From the NCBI GenBank assembly GCA_037045355.1, contig JBAOHO010000002.1, forward strand, positions 12,804 through 76,803: 64,000 nucleotides of DNA, written 5' to 3'. The translations under genes and the position numbers were made by a program. Below the pieces are notes generated by a model. The model was not told where the DNA came from, did no database searches, and was given only the letters and a program-made list of their open reading frames with translations. Numbering within the stretch: the first letter of the stretch is position 1; each line of letters begins with the position of its first letter. Below, piece by piece: positions 9,695 through 20,131 of this stretch. The DNA is from Candidatus Nanopelagicales bacterium. GTDB lineage: Bacteria > Actinomycetota > Actinomycetes > S36-B12 > GCA-2699445.

Positions 9695-10060
9695 CCTCGT
9701 AGAACGTGACATGAGACTGCATCCTTCCAAGGAAATCAGTCTCCGGACATCCCGGGGCGGCTCAGGCGTCGGGGTGGGTGTCGTTATGTTATCGCGCTTA
9801 ACGAAGAGCCTCCGTGGTTTGTCAGACCGGCCGGCGCGGGCACAGCGCGCGAGCTCTGCCGGACGCCAACGTTTCCAAAGAACACGGTGTTGCCGATCAA
9901 CCGACGGAGGAGATTCAGCCCGGCCGCCGCGGATCCAGGGCGCTGGGCTAGACGACGTGGCAGTAGTATCCTCTAGGTTCTGGCGGAGGCGGGGGTACAT
10001 GGCAGGCATAGGGCGCAAGCATGAGCCTGCCGCGGGGACGGGAGCACCCTGCTCGGAAAG
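9695..10060. other. Intergenic stretch after the IS3 element
   Basis: About 360 bases between the IS3 right end and the start region of the WbuB-like glycosyltransferase. Open frames cross it but show no recognisable protein and no codon pattern like the neighbours. I see no RNA gene, repeat or clear promoter. Confidence 0.4.
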
Positions 10061-10089
10061 CGCCAACCACACCGGCTTGCACTACTGAA

Positions 10090-11328
10090 GTCAGTACTTC
10101 CCGCCTGAGGTCTACCCGCAAACGCTCTCGCGGGTGGCCGAGAGCCTGCGCGAGTCTGGATTCGACGTTCACGTCTCCACCAGTGTCCCCAATCACCCGA
10201 CCGGCGTGACCGCAACCCGGATATCGGGCGTCGCGGGGTTGCCGAGAGACCATTCAGGGGTTCCGCGTCACCCGATCCCCGGTGTACCCGAGCCACGACC
10301 ACCACGCCCTGGGGCGGATCGCCAACTACGTCTCGTTTGCGGCTGGATCCTCCTGGGCCGGAAGACGGGTCCTGTCGACTGCAGACGTTTCGCTCGTCTG
10401 GGCAACCCCCGCAACAGCCGGGCTGCCGGCGTTGATCGCCGCTGTGCGTTATGGGACGCCATATGTGCTGTGGGTACAGGACCTTTGGCCCGACTCCGTG
10501 TTTGCCACTCAGTTCCTCACCCACCCGGCTGTGCGGCGAGTTGCCGAGACTGGCCTGAACCCCTACCTCCACGCGCTTTACTCGAGAGCGGCGCACGTCG
10601 TAGCAATTACGCCAGGGATGCGCGGAACGCTGGTCGAGCGTGGGGTCCGTGAGTCCAAGACGAGCGTGGTCTACAACTGGGTCGATGAAAGCGTGATGAG
10701 ACCTGCGCGACCCAATGGCCGCTTGCGCGCTGCCGCCGGGATCCCGGAGGGTGGCTTCGTGATGGTGTTCGCGGGGAATATGGGGACGGGACAACGCCTC
10801 GGTGATTGGGTCGCAGCCATGGCTCTCCTGAAGGACGTCGCAGATACGCATCTAGTCTTCTTGGGGCGACGGGCTCCGACCGACCGCGATTGCAGGCGCA
10901 GGCGGCGGATCTGGGATTGGAGTCGGTGCACTTCGTTGACCCGGTCTCGATAGGGGAAGTGTCCGAGATGGTTGCCGATGCCGACGCGTCAGTGCTCTCC
11001 CTGGCGGACGAGCCGTTATTCCGAATCACGATGCCGAGCAAGACCCAAGCGGCCCTTGCGCAGGGAAAGGCGATCATCTGTTCAGCGCCGGGGGAGACGA
11101 GCGAAACAGTCAGGGCTTCCGGGGCAGGATGGTTGGCTGCGCCAGCGGACGTCGGCTCGATCGCCCACACTATCCGCGAGGCCCGGGGCTGCCAGCCCAG
11201 ACGAGACTGCACGACGCGGCGAAGCGGGCCGCCACTACTACATGGCCAACATGAGCCGCGCCGTTGGTGCGGGCCGGTTGGCCAGCATCCTCAGAACCGC
11301 GATGGCTGAGGGGAAGCATTCGCGATGA
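10090..11328 (+). CDS. Family 4 glycosyltransferase, WbuB-like
   Basis: GT-B glycosyltransferase of the type that adds a 6-deoxy-N-acetyl-hexosamine during O-antigen or capsule assembly. From 10090 the text reads QYFPPEVYPQTLSRVAESLR and DVHVSTSVPNHPTG, typical of the N-terminal domain; then WVQDLWPDSVFAT and VVAITPGMR. The C-terminal nucleotide-sugar domain shows VFAGNMGTGQRL and MPSKTQAALAQGKAII. The extreme N-terminus is lost in a frame break just before 10090, so the start is unresolved (probably within 10040-10090). Further breaks lie near 10230, 10883 (one missing base) and 11190. The final MANMSRAVGAGRLASILRT and the stop overlap the next gene by ATGA, so the two are coupled. Confidence 0.8.
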
Positions 11329-12197
11329 TCGTCGCCGTCACGGGAGCCGATGGCTTCATCGGCACGCATCTCTGCGAAGCCCTGGAGCGTGGGGGCTTCT
11401 CCGTCCATCGGCTGCAACGGGCATCCTCCCTGCAGGCGCCGGCCCTGGATTTGGCTGCCCCGGTTGCCGATTGGCAGGCAGCACTCGACGGATCGGATGT
11501 TGTCGTCAACCTGGCTGGGTTGGCGCATGATGTGCGCGGCCAGACGCCGGAGCAGGTCGACGAGTACCTGGCCGTCAACGCGCACGGGGCAGCCCGCGTC
11601 GCCTCTGCGGCCGCCTCGATCGGCGCCCAGCGGTTCATCCAAATAAGCACGATCAAGGTGTTGGGAGAAACCCCGCGTGACGGAATCCGGTTTCGTGAGG
11701 GCGACCCACTTGCCCCAGTGGGCGTGTACGCCGTATCGAAAGCCAGGGGTGAGGAACTGATCCGCAGCCAGCTGGCCGGTCGAACGGACTGCGTCGTCGT
11801 CCGACTCCCCCTCGTGTTCGGAACGCCATTCAAGGGGAACCTCGCCGTTTTGGAGAAGGCGATTAGGCGCGGGATACCCCTCCCACTGGGCCATTCGAGC
11901 ATCGGAGCTCGTACCTACGTTCAGATGGGTGAACTAACGGATCTGATCCTCAAAGTGATCCGGCACAGCGAGCCCCTTCCCCCCATCCTGCACGCTCGGT
12001 CTACCCCTGACCTCACAGCTGCGGAGGTCGCACGCCTAGTCGGCCGAGAGATCGGTCGGCAGCCACGCATTGTCTCGGTTCCGTCGAGCGCCCTCAAGCG
12101 TCTCGCCAAAGCAGCCGGCAAGCCGGAGTTGGCCTCAAAGATCTGCGACTCAATGCTGGTCTCTGACGACGAGACTCGCCAGGCGCTGGGGATCTGA
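11325..12197 (+). CDS. NAD-dependent epimerase/reductase, WbpV-like
   Basis: Intact 290-residue extended short-chain dehydrogenase. It shows the Rossmann motif TGADGFIG at residues 6-13, the active-site block ISTIKVLGE and YAVSK (Tyr-x-x-x-Lys). This subgroup reduces C4 of UDP-4-keto-6-deoxy-GlcNAc, giving UDP-QuiNAc or UDP-FucNAc. The context supports that: a WbpM-like 4,6-dehydratase lies at 17928-19731 and a WbpL/WecA-like transferase is next door. It starts inside the stop of the upstream glycosyltransferase (ATGA). Exact stereochemistry of the product is not readable. Confidence 0.82.
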   Translation: MIVAVTGADGFIGTHLCEALERGGFSVHRLQRASSLQAPALDLAAPVADWQAALDGSDVVVNLAGLAHDVRGQTPEQVDEYLAVNAHGAARVASAAASIGAQRFIQISTIKVLGETPRDGIRFREGDPLAPVGVYAVSKARGEELIRSQLAGRTDCVVVRLPLVFGTPFKGNLAVLEKAIRRGIPLPLGHSSIGARTYVQMGELTDLILKVIRHSEPLPPILHARSTPDLTAAEVARLVGREIGRQPRIVSVPSSALKRLAKAAGKPELASKICDSMLVSDDETRQALGI

Positions 12198-12242
12198 TCG
12201 GCTTTCGTGACCGCAGCCTGGAAGCCCAGGGCGCGGACAACG

Positions 12243-13211
12243 TCAACCGCTGACGCCTTGGTTCGTAAGCCTGGGGGTTGATGAGTAGAGGGCAAGAACT
12301 ACGAAAGCGGCAAAGGTGCCGAGCCAGATGAGCCCAGCCCCATACCCCCACCAGACCAGTGCCACCACCAGCACCTGTATTCCTGCCACCGCAAGTGCTA
12401 CAACCGAGTGGCTACGTCCTCTTACCGTGAGCTGCTGATAAGTGTGTTCTCGATGGGCCTCGGTTAGTGGCGCTTTTCGTCGGTATCGCCGGATTAGCGT
12501 CACCCCTGTGTCAGCCAAGTAGACCGCGCACGGGGCCACAGCCAACGTCAGTGGCACGCCCGCCGCCCAGACGATCCATCCCAGCGACGCGATAACGAAG
12601 CCCAGTGAATAGGAGCCAACGTCTCCGAGGAAAACCTTCGCCTTGGAGATGTTGAAGGGCAGGAACGACGCGGATGCCCCAGCCAGTGCGGCTCCAATCA
12701 CGACTGCCGAGCCGGAGTCGTAGGCAAGGCCCATCAGCGCGTATGAAGTCCCAGCGACGAGTCCGGTAAGCCCTGAGATCCCATTGATCCCGTCCATGAA
12801 GTTGAAGGCGTTGACGTATGCGGCTATCCATCCGGCCACTGCCGGGACTGCGAGGATCAGGGGAGCGGGCTGCCGAGGAACAGCCCGGCCAACGCACCCA
12901 CCGCAAGCAGGACCGCCAGACGAAACTTGGCACTCAGCCCCCGCAGGTCGTCGGTGAGGCCGACCGCCCCAAGGACCAATGCCCCGACAAGGACGACCGC
13001 CACATCCCAGCCACCCTCGCGCCCGAAGATGAGACCCGCACCGAAGGCAGCGACCACGGCAATCCCCCCACCTCGCGGTGTGCCCACGAGTATGGCTCGA
13101 ACGGGAATTTGGGATATCCATTATCCCCCGACGCTTCAGCCACACGATGAGCGGCGGTTGCAGCGTCAGGCCCACGATGAGGCTCGTTAGCAGGGTCCCG
13201 CCGACTATCAC
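12243..13211 (-). CDS. Undecaprenyl-phosphate sugar-1-phosphate transferase (WecA/WbpL/MraY family)
   Basis: Integral membrane enzyme that would start repeat-unit synthesis by putting a HexNAc-1-phosphate on undecaprenyl phosphate at the inner membrane face. Family motifs are present: SRSSHTR with GTPRGGGIAVV, the Mg-binding GLTDDLRG, FNFMDGINGISG, and FLGDVGSYSLGF, among about ten hydrophobic segments. Two opposite frame breaks (one extra base near 13086, one missing near 12862) throw the middle into another frame; the outer parts share one frame. GTG 13211 is preferred because GGGAGG lies 10 bases upstream. It ends 46 bases from the convergent WbpV-like gene. Confidence 0.85.
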   Translation of the reverse strand: MIVGGTLLTSLIVGLTLQPPLIVWLKRRGIMDIPNSRSSHTRGHTARWGDCRGRCLRCGSHLRARGWLGCGGRPCRGIGPWGGRPHRRPAGAECQVSSGGPACGGCVGRAVPRQPAPLILAVPAVAGWIAAYVNAFNFMDGINGISGLTGLVAGTSYALMGLAYDSGSAVVIGAALAGASASFLPFNISKAKVFLGDVGSYSLGFVIASLGWIVWAAGVPLTLAVAPCAVYLADTGVTLIRRYRRKAPLTEAHREHTYQQLTVRGRSHSVVALAVAGIQVLVVALVWWGYGAGLIWLGTFAAFVVLALYSSTPRLTNQGVSG

Positions 13212-13550
13212 GTCGCGGCGCACCTCCCGCTGAGCGTGACGTTCGGCCCGCGCCCCAGCCGAGGAGCTCGGCCCTCCACCGCCCCATCGAATCCTCACCG
13301 ATTCTCCCTGCTGAGCGGTCTCGGCGATCGTCATCTTCTGGAGGATCCTGCTCAACACGATCCGGACCTTCTGCCTGAATGGATGGTGGTCTTCTCATTC
13401 CGTGAACGCCCAGAGGATGCTAACTCATCTTTACCGCCACAGGTCAAGCCGACAGAATCGCCCACGACGGCGAGTCGCCTGACCTGAACCGGACCTGGCT
13501 CTACGCGGCTGGAAGGTAATCGGAGCAACGGAACCTCGAACAAGGCGGCA

Positions 13551-15030
13551 CTACTGACGGCCACGAGTCTGTGACAGCGCCTCGGCAGCGGTGGAACCGT
13601 CCGCCTCCTTGGGGCGGTCGTCGGGCTTCGCCTGCCTCGCAGGCTGTGCGTAGCCGCCGTAGCCATACCCATATTCATCACCACGGCGTTTGGTGGGAGC
13701 GAAGTTCAGAACCGTTCCCAGTAGGCGGGCGTCGACTTGCTGCAGCGAGTCAAGCGATTTGGCGACCATGATCAGCAGTCGTCTTGCCTTGTGTCGCACC
13801 ACCAAGATCGCTCCATCAGCGACTGGCCGCCGTGATACTCGCGTCGGCCACCAGAAGCAAAGGTGCGGTGTCGAGGATGACAGCGTCGAAATCAGTTCGA
13901 AGTTCATTCAGGGTCTGGTGCATGTGATCCGATGCCAGCAGTTCCGATGGGTTCGGCGGTATGGAGCCACTAGGCAGCAGCGTCAACAAGTTGCGATTCC
14001 AGGGCAGCACAGCTTCTTGGAAGTGAATCTTCCCCCGCCAAAACGTCCGTGAAGGGCCAATGGACGACTCTACCCCGAGGTATTCTGCCACTCTCGGTCG
14101 ACGCAGATCCGCTTCGACCAGGCAGATGCGAAGCCCGGACTGGGCCATGGATATCGCCAAATTGCAGGCTGTCGTGCTCTTGCCCTCTCCGGCGACTGGA
14201 ACGATGTGACTGCCAAGACCTTCGGTGGATCACCAACGTCGACGTACTGCAGGTTCGGTCCGGATCTGACGAAAAGACTCGGACCGGGCAGCCTGTTGAT
14301 CCAAGGCTGAAAGCGGTTCTATCTCGGCATTCGCGTCAAAGTTGACAACGCCGAGGGGGGTCGACCCAGAGATCTGGATAAGGTCACTGGCTGCCTTGAC
14401 AGACGTGTCCAACCGGTCGCGCAGGACGGCGGCTCCGATGCCAGCCGCAAGCCCCAGGATCAGAGCCAGTCCTAACGTTGCCGCTTTGTTAGGCGAATAC
14501 GGGTCCGGTGGCGCCACCGCAGGACTGACGATGCTTACTTTGAGCGGTGACCCGAGTTTCGGATCGGTCGTCTCGAGGTTCTGAATCGCAGCAGCGAGGT
14601 TCTGAGCGATTGAGTTGGCGATGGCGGCAGCCTGGGCGGGGTCCGCGTCAGCCGCTGAGACCTCAAGAAGCACAGTCTGGACAGGATTCACCGCCGTGAC
14701 TTCCTCTGCGAGATCCTGTGGCGTCGTGGGCAAGCCCAATTCCTTGATGACCGGGTCGAGCACTTCGGGGCTGGAGACTAACTGCGCATAAGTCGCCACC
14801 CTCTGCTGGGCAAACACGGCGGCCTGGAACTGCTCGCCAGCCTGGCGGTCCCCGGAAGTGGCAGCACTTGAGACGAACAGTTGGGCGCTGGCCTTGTACA
14901 TCGGTGTGTTCAGCAGAATCCAACCGACCGCCACTAGCAGTGCGATGAGGAGCGACCCGGCCACCAAGAACCACTGATGCCTGACCGACCCAATTACATT
15001 ACGAAACTCCACGATACCTACCTGCTTCAT
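13551..15030 (-). CDS. Polysaccharide co-polymerase and tyrosine kinase, Wzc/CpsCD-like
   Basis: Inner-membrane chain-length regulator fused to a bacterial tyrosine kinase. The N-terminal Wzz domain has a transmembrane segment near residue 20-40 (WFLVAGSLLIALLVAVGWIL), an outside coiled region, and a second membrane segment (ATLGLALILGLAAGIGAAVL). After a frame break near 14255 come Walker A (VAGEGKSTTACNLA), Walker A-prime (CLVEADLRRPR) and Walker B (FDAVILDTAPLLLV). The C-terminus carries a tyrosine cluster (YGYGYGGY), the usual autophosphorylation tail. At least three breaks occur (about 14255, 14055, 13840). The cognate phosphatase is probably the gene at 17276. Confidence 0.85.
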
Positions 15031-15580
15031 GGTGCTTATCGCACCTAGGACCTGATGCCCCCCTGATCACGTGGGAGCTGAACGCACAGTCCGGCTCGCG
15101 CGGAGGATAGGATTCCCCCGAGCCAGCGGCCACCGATAATAGCATTACCCCTACCGTGTCACGCCCGAGTTCAGTCCCAGTCCCTGCGGGGTGGTATGGC
15201 AGGCCAAGCAGAGGTGGCAGAGAACTCCCACAATCCCAGCGTTGAAGGGCATTTCTGCGTTACCGCGCCGCACCAACCCCAAAGATCATCGGTGCATCAG
15301 GGCACAACCGTCAACCACGACGGGGGCAGTACGAGTGGGCGGCGTCTGGGCTATAGATTGATGACGTACTTGACGGCCACTTGGATCCTCTGGAGGGGAC
15401 GGCACACCCGATGATACCCAGTACGAGATCAGCGCCACTGAAGTCCACTGTCCTCAGCGCCGGTGATCGGCATGTAGCGGCGCATGAGCAACGCGAGATC
15501 CCTGATTCCACCGTAACTCGCAATGGGAACCATGCTGACTTGGTCACATTCTCCTCTCGTGACCGATATCGTGACAGTTC
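15031..15580. other. Divergent intergenic region
   Basis: 550 bases between the Wzc-like gene (minus) and the DUF2142-like gene (plus). It must hold both promoters. A TATCGT element lies 8 bases upstream of the ATG at 15581, a possible -10 box. No convincing gene, RNA or repeat was seen. Confidence 0.4.
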
Positions 15581-17114
15581 ATGACGCGCATAGGTAGTGG
15601 CTCTGCTCCACTCTGGCCCCGGACCTGGGCGTTCGTTACGCGGCTTCCCGTTCGAGTCGCCGCGGTGAGCACTGCGATGCTGATGGCTCTCCTTTGTTGG
15701 GCCTTTGCCTCGCCGGTGGCCTCGGCCCCCGATGACGACTTCCACATCGCCAATGTGTACTGCCTACATGACGCGGCATCTTGCGCGCCTGGCCGACAGA
15801 GCGACCCTTACCCTGCTTTGTTCGGGGGGATCCAGGTTGGTACGCGCCCAACGCAGCCCTCCCTGCGGACTGCCTAAGTGACGAGGACCCAGACAGCAAC
15901 CGTCCTCAAGCACCGGACGACATCACTTACTACCCACCTGGGTACTACCGACTGTTATCAATATTCACTCAAGATACAATCCAGAGAATCCGTCGCGGCT
16001 TGGCGAGTGGCTGTAGCCGTTCTCACACTCTTGATGGCTTTGGCCTCTATCGCTCTGAGTCTCCCATTGTGGCGCCGACCATTGACTGTTGCGTGGATGG
16101 TTTCGTCGGTCCCGCTGGGAATGTTCCTTCTCTCGTCACACAATCCCTCTGCCGTGGCAATCGTCGGCGCCGCGACCGTTGTCGGTCCCGGCGTGGCAAT
16201 ACTGGACCACCGAACAGACAACTCCCGAACCGTGCTCACGGTTTTGCTGATTGGCTTCAGTTTGTTCTTGATGGTTGGCGGAAGGACCGAGGGTTTGCTT
16301 TTTGTGGCCATCAGCGCCGCCCTGATTCTCCTTCTCGGACTTAGGCGTCTGTCCGTCACAACCGCTGCTGTGAGTGCGGTCCTTATTCTTGCTCTCGCCC
16401 TAGTTTCATGGCTCGCTTTACCATCTCTATTTGCGAAGATAGGTGCCCTTGGCCTCGACGCTGCGGAATACGGGTACGCGTCAAGATTTTTGGGACGGCC
16501 TGGCGCGTTCGGCGGGAATGCCTGACCGGCTCGTACACCTCTCCCCTCGGCTGGCTCGATATCGCAATGCCCGAGTTAGTTACGGTAGCCGCTGGGGCTA
16601 GGCCTTCTGGGGTGCCATCATGCTTGGACTCGCCGCGATCAGTTGGCGCAAGACCGTAGCCATCGCAGTAGCGGCTGCGGCCATGCTTGGGATCTCAATC
16701 ACTGCGTTTGTCGCCGCAGGATACGCTGGGCAAACTGCGTTACCATTTGCCCTTAATCTACCTGCTCAGTCATCGCTGTACTGGCTCCCGTCGGTCGCCG
16801 GTCCTGCCAGCTCTGGGGTCACGCCCAGTGGTGGGCCTTGTGCACATCCTTGGTGGTCGCGAATTGCGGTCTGCACTGCTATACGTAACCGTGCGTTACG
16901 TCAGCGGTATCAGCGCAGGTACTGCCTCGCCCCTGGCGCTAGCCGGAGTAGGGACACCGGATTGGTGGTGGGGAGCCTGGTTCAGCCCATTCTCCAACTG
17001 GCTCTCGGCTCGCTCGCCTTTGCTGCAGCGCTTTCACTGCTTGCCGAGTCTGTTGATGCGCCTCGAAAGGGACGGAACATCACCCACGAGTCAGTCGGCC
17101 CGGCGGTGAAGTGA
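15581..17114 (+). CDS. Large membrane protein, DUF2142-like
   Basis: Multi-pass membrane protein of the kind often found in actinobacterial polysaccharide loci and thought to be a GT-C type transferase or flippase accessory; its reaction is not known. After an N-terminal membrane segment (STAMLMALLCWAFASPV) comes a short outside motif with PDDDFHIANVYCLHD and a GYYRLLS segment, then a run of hydrophobic helices, and a C-terminal WWWGAW followed by a last helix (LALGSLAFAAALSLLAES). The reading frame changes at least five times (around 15840, 15990, 16530, 16720, 16985), so the exact protein cannot be given. The family assignment rests on the PDEDFH-like motif, the helix pattern and the C-terminal WWW segment. 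Confidence 0.6.
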
Positions 17115-17159
17115 TTCTGACTTTGGGATTCCGACCTAAGGTCAGGACCGGGGTGGTGG

Positions 17160-17231
17160 GGTGTCAACCATCCCGGACAACCAATTGGAAGAGTAGCCCG
17201 AGCCTCCACTAGAACCAGGGCGACTCCACGC
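17160..17231 (+). repeat. Solo right end of an IS3-family element
   Basis: The bases from TAGCCCGAGCCTCCA onward match the right end of the IS3 element at 9661-9694 in about 29 of 34 positions. Just upstream, GACAACCAATTGGAAGAGTAG reads as an OrfB-like C-terminus ending in DNQLEE. No transposase body is present. A leftover from deletion or recombination between IS copies. Confidence 0.7.
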
Positions 17232-17263
17232 TCATCTCGGAAGCCGATCGGTACATCCGGCAC

Positions 17264-17269
17264 TAGGGT
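17264..17269 (+). promoter_or_regulatory. Probable leaderless -10 box of the tyrosine phosphatase gene
   Basis: TAGGGT, then exactly six bases, then the ATG at 17276. Same geometry as at 42499, 53493, 60844 and 37688. No ribosome site precedes the ATG, so transcription probably starts at or next to it. Confidence 0.55.
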
Positions 17270-17275
17270 ATGTGA

Positions 17276-17981
17276 ATGTTCCGGATCCTGGTCGTATGCA
17301 CGGCGAACATCTGCCGCTCGCCGGCCACCGCAGCGTTGCTGCGCAATGAACTGCAGAAGCTGGTGGCTAATGGCGTCATCCATGTGGACTCCGCGGGCGT
17401 GTCCGCTACCGCGAACATGCCAGCCTGTGGCCTGAGCGGTAGGCTCATGAACGAGTCGGTGGCCCGGCGACATACCGGTAGCGCGGACCCGCGATCATCT
17501 TTGGCTAGGCACCGCTCTCGCAGGGTGACACCCGCGCTCGCGCAGCGGGCTGACCTCGTGCTGACCCTGGAGCGGGCACACCGTGCGGAGTTGGCGCGCA
17601 TGGCCGCCACCGCGAGGCCAAAGACATTCACGCTGCGCCAGGCCGCGAACCTGTCGCGAGTGGTCCGTTCCTTCGTGGCCGCGCAAGAGATCCCGGTCGG
17701 CGCGCCACCACTGCCAGCGGATTCGGTGTCGCGATTGCGCTGGTGGGCAGCGGAACTCGATGCAGCTCGCGGGTCGGCACCCCGGCACATGAACTTGGCT
17801 GAAGCGGATCCAGCAGGGCTCATGGTGTCGTGGCACCCCGGATGATGTCCCAGACCCGCATGTGCTGGGTAGCGAGATCCACGGGGCGGCGATGGACTTG
17901 GTGGAACAGCAAGTCCTTGAGATTGCCTCAGCCATCACTCAAGTCGTGGCAATCGAGGCCGAAGGAGGCCCCAAGGCCTGA
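17276..17981 (+). CDS. Low-molecular-weight protein tyrosine phosphatase
   Basis: Cytoplasmic phosphatase with the P-loop CTANICRS (Cys-x5-Arg-Ser) at residues 8-15. The general-acid region DDVPDPH appears only after a frame break near 17840, where one extra G splits WHP from DDVPDPHVLG; removing it extends the protein to the TGA at 17979-17981, about 234 residues. It is longer than the typical 150-160 residues because of an insert around residues 120-170. In capsule and exopolysaccharide loci such enzymes dephosphorylate the Wzc-type kinase, which lies 2.2 kb away. The end overlaps the convergent dehydratase gene by about 50 bases. Confidence 0.85.
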
Positions 17982-19731
17982 TCGGCAACGCAAGAGGCGC
18001 CGACCATTGAACTGGACACCGGCGGTACTGAGGTTCGGGGCAATTAACGAATGGGCGGTCCGCTCCAAGACCTCGGCTGTGGCCCTCCAGAGTCTCGTGC
18101 AGTTTCTCGCCCGGGCGAAGTCCCGTGAACTCAACATCGATGTCTCTCCCCGCCAGGGCGATCATCTGATGCGCGACATCCAGAATCCTCACAGGTTGTC
18201 CCATGTCCAGAATCATGGTGTCAGCGGGTTCACCGAGCACGGCCGCTTGAAGTACAAGCTGAACTGCCTCCTCAACGGTCATGAAGTATCTAGTTACATC
18301 GGGGTGGGTGACAGTCAGCGGGCCACCGGATCTGGATTTGCTCCGCAAAGGCCGTCAAGACGGAGCCGCGGGTACCCAGCACATTACCGAAACGTACAGA
18401 CAGGAACCGCCGACCGCCTGTGGCGGCGCCCGCCGTGAGACCCTCCGCTGTCCGTTTAGTCTTGCCCAGAACGCTCGTTGGGTCGGCTGCCTTGTCAGTG
18501 GAAATATTGACCAATACCTCCACGCCAGCCGTCAACGGAAGCATCCAAGACATTGGCCGTCCCGGTCAACGTTGGTCTTGGCGCCCTCCTTCCGGGTTGC
18601 GCTCGTAGCAGTGTCAGATGTTTTAGCGCGGCGGCATGAAAGACGATGTTCGGCCGCAGCCTGAGAAAGACCTCTATCATCCGCGCTCGATCTCGAATAT
18701 CAGCCAAGACGAGGCAGGGATCCTCGAGCAGGCCTCTGCCATCAAGGCTGAGCTGAAGTGCGTGGAGCGCGGACTCGTCACGATCGAGCATTGACCAGCT
18801 GGCTGGGCCCCAGTCGTTTGATCTGCCGACACAACTCCGACCCGATCGATCCACCCGCACCAGTGACAAGGACTGAACTGGCCTGCGATGAACCGTCTGA
18901 CCCCACTTAGATCAGTGTCAACAGGTGGGCGTCGCAGAAAGTCCGACAACTGGAGGTCCCGAATGTCGCTTGACGCCGATATCATCACGTCCGGCCAGTT
19001 CCGCGAGGGTTGGGAGGGCTTTGGCCTTGACCCCCGTGGCGGCCGCTACCTCGGACACGCGATGCACTAGACCCGCACCAGCCGACGGTGCCGCAATGAC
19101 GATTTGTTCGATATCCCTCTCCACTACGAGTTGACCGAGCTGAGCGACAGTTCCCTCGACGCGGACCGGGCCGACTCTGAGGTGCCGCTTTCGAGGATCG
19201 TCCTCCACGAACAGGACCGGGTCATAAGGGGATTGGCTGTCCACCAGCAAACCGCGAACCAGTTGTGTACCGGCACTCCCGGCCCCGACCACTGCTACAC
19301 GCCGCGAATCCGGATTCACAACATATCGGTCCCGCATAATCCGGTATCCGACTCGGACTCCCACGACCATGACGACGGCAGAACCTGCGGCCGAAAGCGG
19401 AAGGCTCAGCGGCAGCGGGCGATGGGCGCCCATGAATGCAAGGGCGGAGGTTGCTAATAAGGCAACTAGCCCACAGATGAAGACCAGGGCGAGTGCCTCA
19501 TCGAGCGACCCGACCATGTGACGGCGGTCGTACAGGCGCATAGCCGTCGATATGATGAGGAAGGTGGCGGCCACCACCGTTGCCACCACCAGAACAGCAC
19601 TCCAGGGAACTTCAGGCAACTGGCCATCGAAACGGAGCGTGGCGAAAGCGGCAAAGGACATGATCCAAACGACGAAGTCCCAAATGGGGAGGATCCACCG
19701 TGGCTTCGGCCGCCGAATTTTCGCTAGTCAC
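17928..19731 (-). CDS. Membrane UDP-sugar 4,6-dehydratase, WbpM/FlaA1/CapD-like
   Basis: Two-part protein: four N-terminal membrane helices (WSAVLVVATVVAATFLIIST and others), a first nucleotide-binding domain (VAVVGAGSAGTQLVRGL), then the catalytic extended SDR domain. The latter shows TGAGGSIGSEL, FHAAALKHLTLL, NISTDKAADPTSVLGKTKR and VRFGNVLGTRGSVL, with VTRYFMTVEEAVQLVLQA and GLRPGEKLHETL near the end. This class makes UDP-4-keto-6-deoxy-GlcNAc, the substrate for the WbpV-like reductase. GTG 19731 is chosen because GGGGGAG lies 6 bases upstream; one extra G near 19708 must be removed to join MTSENSAA to KPRWILPIW. At least six breaks in all. Confidence 0.82.
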
Positions 19732-19848
19732 CCACAGCTCCCCCCGGTCTGACATTCACCTGCGCAAATAGTACCTGCGATCCGACGACCATGGACGTTC
19801 GGGCGTCAGGCTCCGACCACGCAGGGCAAGTCTCCCCGGCGCACCACG

Positions 19849-20109
19849 TCATTCCTTCCTCTGTCGAACCAAGATCAGGAGTGCCACCGCCAAGAACAGC
19901 GCGCCCAAACCGGACACAACGCCGATCACAAGGTCGGTTTGACTTCGCTCAATGAAGTACGGAGCGAAAGAAGCGGCTGTTCGCTCCGCGCCGAATGGGA
20001 ACAGCTGACTCACGAGCACGACCGCAACCCTTCCAGGACACGCATCTACCGGGTCCTTGCCAAATGTGCAGAAGAACCATATCCGGTGGCTGTGCCCGGA
20101 ATCAGCCAA
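19849..20109 (-). CDS. Small hypothetical protein with C-terminal membrane helix
   Basis: 86 residues, not recognised. The last third is a single hydrophobic helix (VIGVVSGLGALFLAVALLIL) followed by a basic RQRKE, a plausible inside anchor. The N-terminal half is unremarkable and contains no signal peptide. It lies directly downstream of the secreted GH-like lipoprotein in the same orientation, so it may be the frame-shifted C-terminal tail of that gene or a small partner. Low certainty. Confidence 0.35.
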   Translation of the reverse strand: MADSGHSHRIWFFCTFGKDPVDACPGRVAVVLVSQLFPFGAERTAASFAPYFIERSQTDLVIGVVSGLGALFLAVALLILVRQRKE

Positions 20110-20131
20110 TCGGCCGCAGCAGCGGGCAGCA

